A stretch of DNA of 64,000 nucleotides from Panorpa germanica. Lineage: Eukaryota > Arthropoda > Insecta > Mecoptera > Panorpidae. Positions 58,365-64,000 of the stretch are shown piece after piece. The notes beneath the pieces were generated by a model that did not search any database, was not told the origin of the DNA, and worked only from the letters and a program-made list of their open reading frames with translations. Location of the stretch: assembly GCA_963678705.1 (NCBI GenBank), contig OY783216.1, positions 7,998,001 to 8,062,000 of the forward strand, in the 5' to 3' direction. How positions within the stretch are numbered: the first letter of the stretch is position 1; every line of letters starts with the position of its first letter. A program made the translations under genes and the position numbers.

Positions 58365-60134
58365 TATTCCGTCACTCATCAAATCCGTGTCTCGCACTAA
58401 ACAGTGCGAACAAAAAAGTGCGGTGAAATAAAGATAAAAATAATGTCACGTTTATTTACATACGAATTACGAGTTCATGTTTTCCAAACAGAGATTAAAG
58501 CGACTTACACTTTCAAAGCACTCATCACACCACCAGTGACGTCAGAAATATTTCTTCTGTACCTTAAGTTAACTCGTGCGCTGCACTACCAAATATTTAT
58601 AACTTGAACAAGAAAAAAGAATCACAAAATATCATATAATACTCCAATTAAATACTGACTTTATACCTAGGAAGATGCAAGGAATCAACTGTCGAATTAA
58701 TTAAAACTTATTTTCGCTCGAAGAAATATTCCCCGTACGATCTCCACAACGCACGTAGCTGCTCAATATATCTACTATGGAATATGCGATACATCACCTA
58801 GCGCGTGAGACAGAAGATACTCAGTGCAAACTATAGGAAGAATCTGGTGTTAATCCGTGCGCCGCACGAGAATGAAGATTTCCGGGGCTTGCTGAAAAGA
58901 CCATTGACCATTTCGCCGTGGATAAAAGTCGTCGGATTGATTTAATATATTCTCTATAACCTAGTAAAGTGTACTGCAAACTCTCGTGAATTAATAACAA
59001 GAACAGAGAACACGTATCTATTACACTCTATATGTATCTAAAACTGAATCTAGATACAAATTATTACAATATTGTTTAAATGATTTTTTTCGTTACGCCA
59101 CTGCAAACGGCATCTCGTCAAACGAAAATAAAAAAAGATCTAGACAATTTGTTGTACGTGCATATGTAATTGATCCAATAATATTTCGGTTTCGGTTCTT
59201 TAGTTCATTAAAAGCGCATTGGGTGGCATTTCTCCGAGCGCCACATTGGTTCCAATTTTGTAAGATATACAAGTATATATCAATGGTAATGGCGGCATCT
59301 TTTGTGAACCTGTTGTTATTTTAGAGATTATAATGTGTTAAAGAGAAAATAAACATAGTGATATACTCGTACCGTTCCGATTTTGTGATATATCCGAAGG
59401 CAGAAGACTCACTGAAAAAATAACAGAGATATAGATTTAGTACTTGGAAATGGTTTAATCTATCTTAAGACGTTTATATACGTTTCATTGAGTGACCAAA
59501 AAGTACCAACGTCTGTTGTCCACCGCGTTATTATTCGTTTTCTCGTAACGAAGGTGTAAATCCGTTGACATTGCACCACTCGTGCCATCGGTGAACAGTG
59601 TTCGGTTTACCACTACTATTTCCTTTCCTCCAGGACGAACACACTTCAGTGATATCCATTAGTTTGGGATGTATGTCCCCATACTACTTACCTTAAGTTC
59701 CGTTTTACATGTACGAGTACACGTGCAGATGCAGTTTCTGCACAATATTTCACGAGTTTATGACCAATATAGGCTGGCATCGCAAAACTCTAGGAGTAGA
59801 GGGAAATTAAACCATGATTTACTGCACACAGTGTAGTGTATAACTTCGCATGAAATTTTAAAAAGACACCAATTTCGATAGATTCTGAGTAAAACCCAAG
59901 TGTACGATTTCGTGTAGAAGAATCGAAATGATCGCAATAAAGTGAAAAATCCATACAGTGCATCAGAGGCTGTTGGATGAGGTCAAGACTATTTATCGCA
60001 TCAAACGACGCCTGTAACCGATTCCCGATGTCCTCCATCTGCACGAAAACGCCCGACTGCATACAGCAACTCGTGAAAAACTCACTAAATTACATTGGCA
60101 ATTTCTTGAATACTTATCTTACAATCTTAGAAAG
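58365..60134. other. Region without a supported gene
   Basis: Less AT-rich than most of the window. A 90-codon minus-strand frame (60062-59790, MQSGVFVQMEDIGNRLQASF) and a donor-like AAGGTAAGTAG on the minus strand near 59695-59685 hint at a possible exon, but no family or partner exon was recognised. Confidence 0.35.
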
Positions 60135-60243
60135 GAAGACACTCATCAGACGCAGAGGACACTCGTCAGCTGTCCCTCTCTTTGCCTTTCTCACAGTATT
60201 CAGCCTCTTGCGCACTCTATTCTTATACCTTTATGACTGAAAG
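60135..60243. repeat. Single arm of foldback element G
   Basis: Matches the right arm of 58116-58364 (ctctttgcctttctcacagt, gcgcactctattcttatacc, tttatgactga). No left arm. Confidence 0.65.
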
Positions 60244-61639
60244 AGTCTTATTGAAGACGACGCTGCGGTCAAACGCGGTTTTCATTGAAGGGATCAAAAA
60301 GCTTCCAATCCGATGGAGAACATATTTACCAGTTTAAGGAAACTATAAAAAGTAAGGTACTACATTTGTATTTTTATGTAACAATGTGATTACGAAATCA
60401 CAATTACATTTTAAATGGTGCTTAAGAAAGCAATGTGTACGGTACCCGGTAAATTCTGTACCGGAAGCCAATGTAAATAATAAAACATTAGTAATAAAAC
60501 TTAATACATATTTTATATTATTGCACAAACCAAAACATTAAACTGCTTCTGCTCTTCTAGTGAACCCACTTCAGTTAGGGTTGCCAACCATCCTTCAATT
60601 TTAAGCAAAAATTAACATTAGTCCTATTTTATAATGAATTTGTTCCCCGTTGACAAGAATATTATCTCCTAACATAAACAAAAGACTTCTGTATAACATC
60701 AAAAGTATGTTTCCAATCACTTATATTACATCTTCATTAGATCTTATCTAAGTTTTTATCTGTATGAGATAGATTTATCTCGATATTATAGAACATGTAT
60801 AACGGTGGCAACCCAATTCTCAGTGCTCCTGATGACATGGTTCCCGACGGAAGGTTACAGTTTATTTTACACAGACCTCCCAACTTGATTTAAACGCAAC
60901 TCTTTGACAAATATTTTTTACTTATTTTACATCGCTAAACTAATAGCGATTACTTTGAATTTTCTATGTATGTTTTATGTATACGATTTCAATGACGTAA
61001 CAGGGGCAATGCCTGTCAAATTTAGTGCCAATGTATTACTATCCAGAATCAATTATTAAGAAATCCTTTAGACAGTGACGCACTCCTGTGAATTCGGGTG
61101 TAATGTGGTACCCGAGTAGAACTTATGTCCGAGAGACTATTGACATTGGGGTTTCTCTGACAAGGCCCTCGTTCGGTCCTGATTAGGTTGACCCTACTCA
61201 GGAAATATCAAAATCTAAGGAGAACGGAGATAAAAAAGGAGAACTCTTAAAGAAGAGAAGTGAATAAGCAAGAAGGACGGAAAATGGTAGAGTAAAAAGC
61301 GAAGTATGAAAGAGGGCGAGGAAATATAACAAAGAAGGATAGGAATAAAAAAGGAGAAGTACGTGTAGTGGTAAAAGAAATTAGTGAATAAGAAAGGTTC
61401 AGAAGAGGGGAGTTGGAAAGTGGAAAATAGAAGAAGTGTAAAAGAATTGTTATTAGGAAGATAAATAACTAAATAAGGATAGAGCATAGAGAACGGGAGG
61501 AATATAAGGACGAAGAACAAAGTAAGGGGTGGAAGAAATCGAATGAAGCGAACGTATTAGTTATAGTTTAAGAAGGTTATAAATCCAGAAAGAAAAAAAT
61601 AATTATAAAAAATACAGAAACAAGTATTAAGGAAATATT
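60244..61639. other. Gene-free region with purine-rich tract
   Basis: 61205-61560 is strongly A/G-rich on the + strand, which creates a long minus-strand frame of biased composition. No gene is supported. The first copy of a LINE target duplication lies at 61622-61639. Confidence 0.4.
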
Positions 61640-61980
61640 TTAAAAGAAATCACTTGGTACAAGAAGATATGTGCAATTGTGGAGAAGGGGTGACAGATCC
61701 AGAACATTTGATCTTCCAATGTACAAAAACGGAGGCCTGCAGAAATAATTTGTACAGAGTTTTGGGTAAAAAATGGAGTGGTGTTGCCAACGAGTATGCA
61801 AGACCTACTGAGATATCCGAGGTGGCCAGTGTGCTTAGTGATAGACAGGATATGACATATAGCGGGCTTAAAAGTATAGGTGTAATAATAAATGAAATGT
61901 AAATATGTAAAATATTAATAAAATGAATTGAGAAGTGTGAAAAAAGGACCGTGGAAGCCCGTGAATTATTATTAAAAAAA
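61640..61980 (+). mobile_element. 5'-truncated LINE insertion with target duplication and A tail
   Basis: 341 bp flanked by an 18 bp direct repeat (61622-61639 and 61981-61998, beginning AAGTATTAAGGA, 17 of 18 matching), and ending in an A-run at 61980. It encodes the last ~85 residues of a LINE polyprotein. The C-x-C, H-x4-C zinc pattern lies in MCNCGEGVTDPEHLIFQC, and the frame is open to its stop at 61902. The near-perfect duplication suggests a fairly recent insertion. Confidence 0.8.
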
Positions 61981-61998
61981 AAGTATTAAGGAGATATT

Positions 61999-63309
61999 AA
62001 ATTTCTTTTATGTAAATATATATTTTCAATTTCTTTGTTCAAGAAAAAAATACGCATTTCAGCAGGATCATTCAAGCCTATCAGGGTCCCAAAAATTAAT
62101 GAAACTAAAAAGAAAGTAGATTACACAATACGTATATAATTCACTGAATATATCTTTTAAATTTAAGACGAAAAGTCAATAAATTATCTCCAATAAATAT
62201 ATTAATAACACATGTATTTAGAACAAAAGAATTTTTTTGAGAGAGGCATAAAGTCCTTTGGTTTTTCTTTTCAAGAAATATTTTCTTTTTCATATCCTAT
62301 CTAAGACATATGTTTCTTACGTCTGTTCTATGTAATTTTTAATGTAAACAAACAGAATGTAATTTAGTTTTATGTTCTTCATCCTGAGGTTGTGTCGCGT
62401 CTCCTTGTGGCGATGGCGGTGCAACTTTTTACTGCAGCCACATTGTTTTCTATAAATTTATCTTATGCAGCGTCTTCACTATTACAATATTTCACTACCA
62501 ATTACGTCAATTTATAGTTTTCATAAAAAATATTAAAAATTTTCTAACCGTAACCGTGCAATCCTTTCTTTATACCACAGCGAATTTAAAGACGTATTAA
62601 CATAAAGAGTAGACAAATTAAAAACGGTAGTAGTACCGTGTATGATCATCGATGTGATCTAGCTATATGTCAATACAGCATCCGATATGGTACACCGTTT
62701 CAAATCTAGGCCTAGAGCGATCTCTGGCGCACACGTGATGTCGTTATTCACTGTGTTTACGTTATCAGGCAGCGACACAGGGTCAGAAGAGCTTACAGAT
62801 ATCTCTGTTGGAAGTCCCGTTAGTGTTGGAACATAAATGGGACTCCAATCCAACAGGGGGTGTAAAATGAGGCTGGAGGTGTTGATGAGATATCGAGATT
62901 AAATTGTTTACATCCATTTACACCGTGTGGACCAAATTATGCTTCAAATGATTCTCATTAAGTCATCACGCTATTTTAAATAGATGAGTACAGCAGCGGT
63001 TTCAGAAAGTAAAGATGTTAGAATTGGAAAGATAAATAATCGATAATTATTGGTCTCAGATGGTACTTTAGATTTATTTACTAGTTAGATAATTGTTTTG
63101 AAAGGTTTTCAAATATTTCTGTGTTCAAATTCGTAGTCGTATAAATGTGTTACTGTCAGCATCGCTAGTATTTCAACGATGATAGTTTCAATAAGCAACT
63201 GGACCTTGTTGTCTCAGAATAACCTTTTTTTTTACCTATAATACTACAGTATTAAGTATTAGTATTAATACTAAGTATAGATATACTTATCTAGTGGCTT
63301 ACATTTCAA
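61999..63309. other. Region without a supported gene
   Basis: A minus-strand frame at 62853-62659 (WSPIYVPTLTGLPTEISVSS) is open for 65 codons but has no recognised family. It lies downstream of the minus-strand LINE fragment and could be part of its 3' end. The rest is AT-rich. Confidence 0.35.
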
Positions 63310-63740
63310 TCATTACCTACACGGTGTGGTAGATATTACTCCAATGAACAATTCTACAGGATTAGTTACCAGGTCCAGGGGTTTAGTCCTGCGAAGTCTT
63401 CGAACATCATTACTATCAAGCAACATTTGCGTCACGGCGATGTTTTCGTGGTTACGAAGTTTCAACTCGTGCTTTGCTGCTATAGATTTGATTTCTTCTC
63501 CAACTGTGTTAATCTTCAGGTCTCTATATATGTCGTCATTGCGGATATACCACGATGCATTAACTATTCCTCGCAGAACGTTTGGATTTCTTTAACATTC
63601 AATTTGTTGGTGCAACCCCAGAGTTGTACTTCATACATCCACACTGGATTTACCACTTGGTTATATATAAGCAGCTTGTCTTCAATGTTTAGTTCAGAGA
63701 GTCGTCCAATTAGCCAATACATATTCCTGTATTTTATGTC
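63310..63740 (-). mobile_element. Jockey-like LINE reverse transcriptase C-terminal fragment
   Basis: On the minus strand, peptides typical of the region after the reverse transcriptase of jockey-clade LINEs are read: NMYWLIGRLSELNIEDKLLI then YNQVVNPVWMYEVQLWGC, and, after a frame change, NDDIYRDLKINTVGEEIKSI and NVRRLRRTKPLDL-type sequence (NDVRRLRRTKPLDLVTNPVE). The order and the frame change show a decayed copy. Neither end of the element is clear. Confidence 0.75.
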
Positions 63741-64000
63741 AAATGTTGTGGATAATTTAAAAATTGACTGTCTTAATCAGGAAATTAGTAAAAATTATAA
63801 AATTATATCGTCTGTCACGTTTGTTCTTATAGTAAGCAACATAAGTGCTTCTCACTTACTCAGTCATACATAAATCAAAAATATTTTTCTTATTATTTTA
63901 TGATTTTTTTTGTTAAAAGATTATCTGAAGAACACAAGCAGTTTAGCAGACATTAATATTTGGCGTTTTAATTGTCTTATAGATCACCCATGTAATTCTT
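63741..64000. other. End of window, nothing recognised
   Basis: AT-rich sequence with no coding or repeat signal beyond possible upstream LINE remnants. Confidence 0.3.

Noticed and set aside
61215-61520. 101-codon minus-strand frame rich in Phe/Leu/Ser
   Set aside because: Produced by the purine-rich tract; composition bias, no motif.
63427-63873. 148-codon plus-strand frame
   Set aside because: It is the reverse of a LINE fragment encoded on the minus strand.
1-64000. tRNA, rRNA, CRISPR array, LTR retroelement or Polinton
   Set aside because: Read through on both strands by eye; no cloverleaf boxes, repeat-spacer arrays, long terminal direct repeats, or integrase, capsid or polymerase peptides were recognised.

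Overview
The window is AT-rich eukaryotic DNA from an insect. Genes are split by GT-AG introns, every gene model keeps one reading frame across its splice sites, and gene families such as a beaten-path (Beat) type immunoglobulin protein and a FoxF/biniou forkhead factor point to an arthropod. Mobile-element families (Tc1/mariner, hAT-type and Mutator-type MITEs, jockey-like LINEs) fit an insect. I cannot name the order.

Layout. 1-13030: an SLC36-type amino acid transporter on the + strand (eight coding exons, 493 aa). Its 7.3 kb first coding intron holds a complete seven-exon gene on the opposite strand (3454-8278, 546 aa), an unrecognised multi-pass membrane protein. 14483-16823: WDR70, + strand, six exons, 650 aa. 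17174-21601: a small secreted Beat-like Ig protein, - strand, convergent with WDR70. 22372-27219: an intergenic block of MITEs and an internally deleted Tc1/mariner copy. 27841-33645: importin-4 (IPO4/RanBP4 family), - strand, 17 exons, 1111 aa. 33646-41015: gene-free, with MITEs and a LINE tail. 41016-50866: FoxF, - strand, two coding exons separated by an 8.7 kb repeat-filled intron. 57020-57973: an intronless trypsin-like serine protease, - strand. 58000-64000: foldback repeats and LINE 3' fragments, with no convincing host gene.

Repeats dominate the non-coding DNA. The commonest is a ~640 bp non-autonomous element with AATGGGCTTGTGTCC ends (12 copies or fragments). Others are a ~480 bp MITE (TCATTCCCACTCACTG ends, three copies), a ~253 bp MITE (CCCAGTAAACA ends), a ~340 bp hAT-like MITE with 8 bp target duplications, a Mutator-like foldback element with a perfect 9 bp target duplication, and a ~700 bp dispersed repeat of unknown class.

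The most unusual objects are a near-perfect 44 bp-arm hairpin flanked by TTAA inside an intron of the nested gene, the nested gene itself, and a MITE whose end lies about 11 bp from a splice acceptor. I see no tRNA, rRNA, CRISPR, LTR retroelement or Polinton. The genes look like unrelated neighbours rather than a pathway: transport, nuclear import, chromatin or ubiquitin-linked WD40 function, axon-guidance-type adhesion, mesoderm transcription control and proteolysis.
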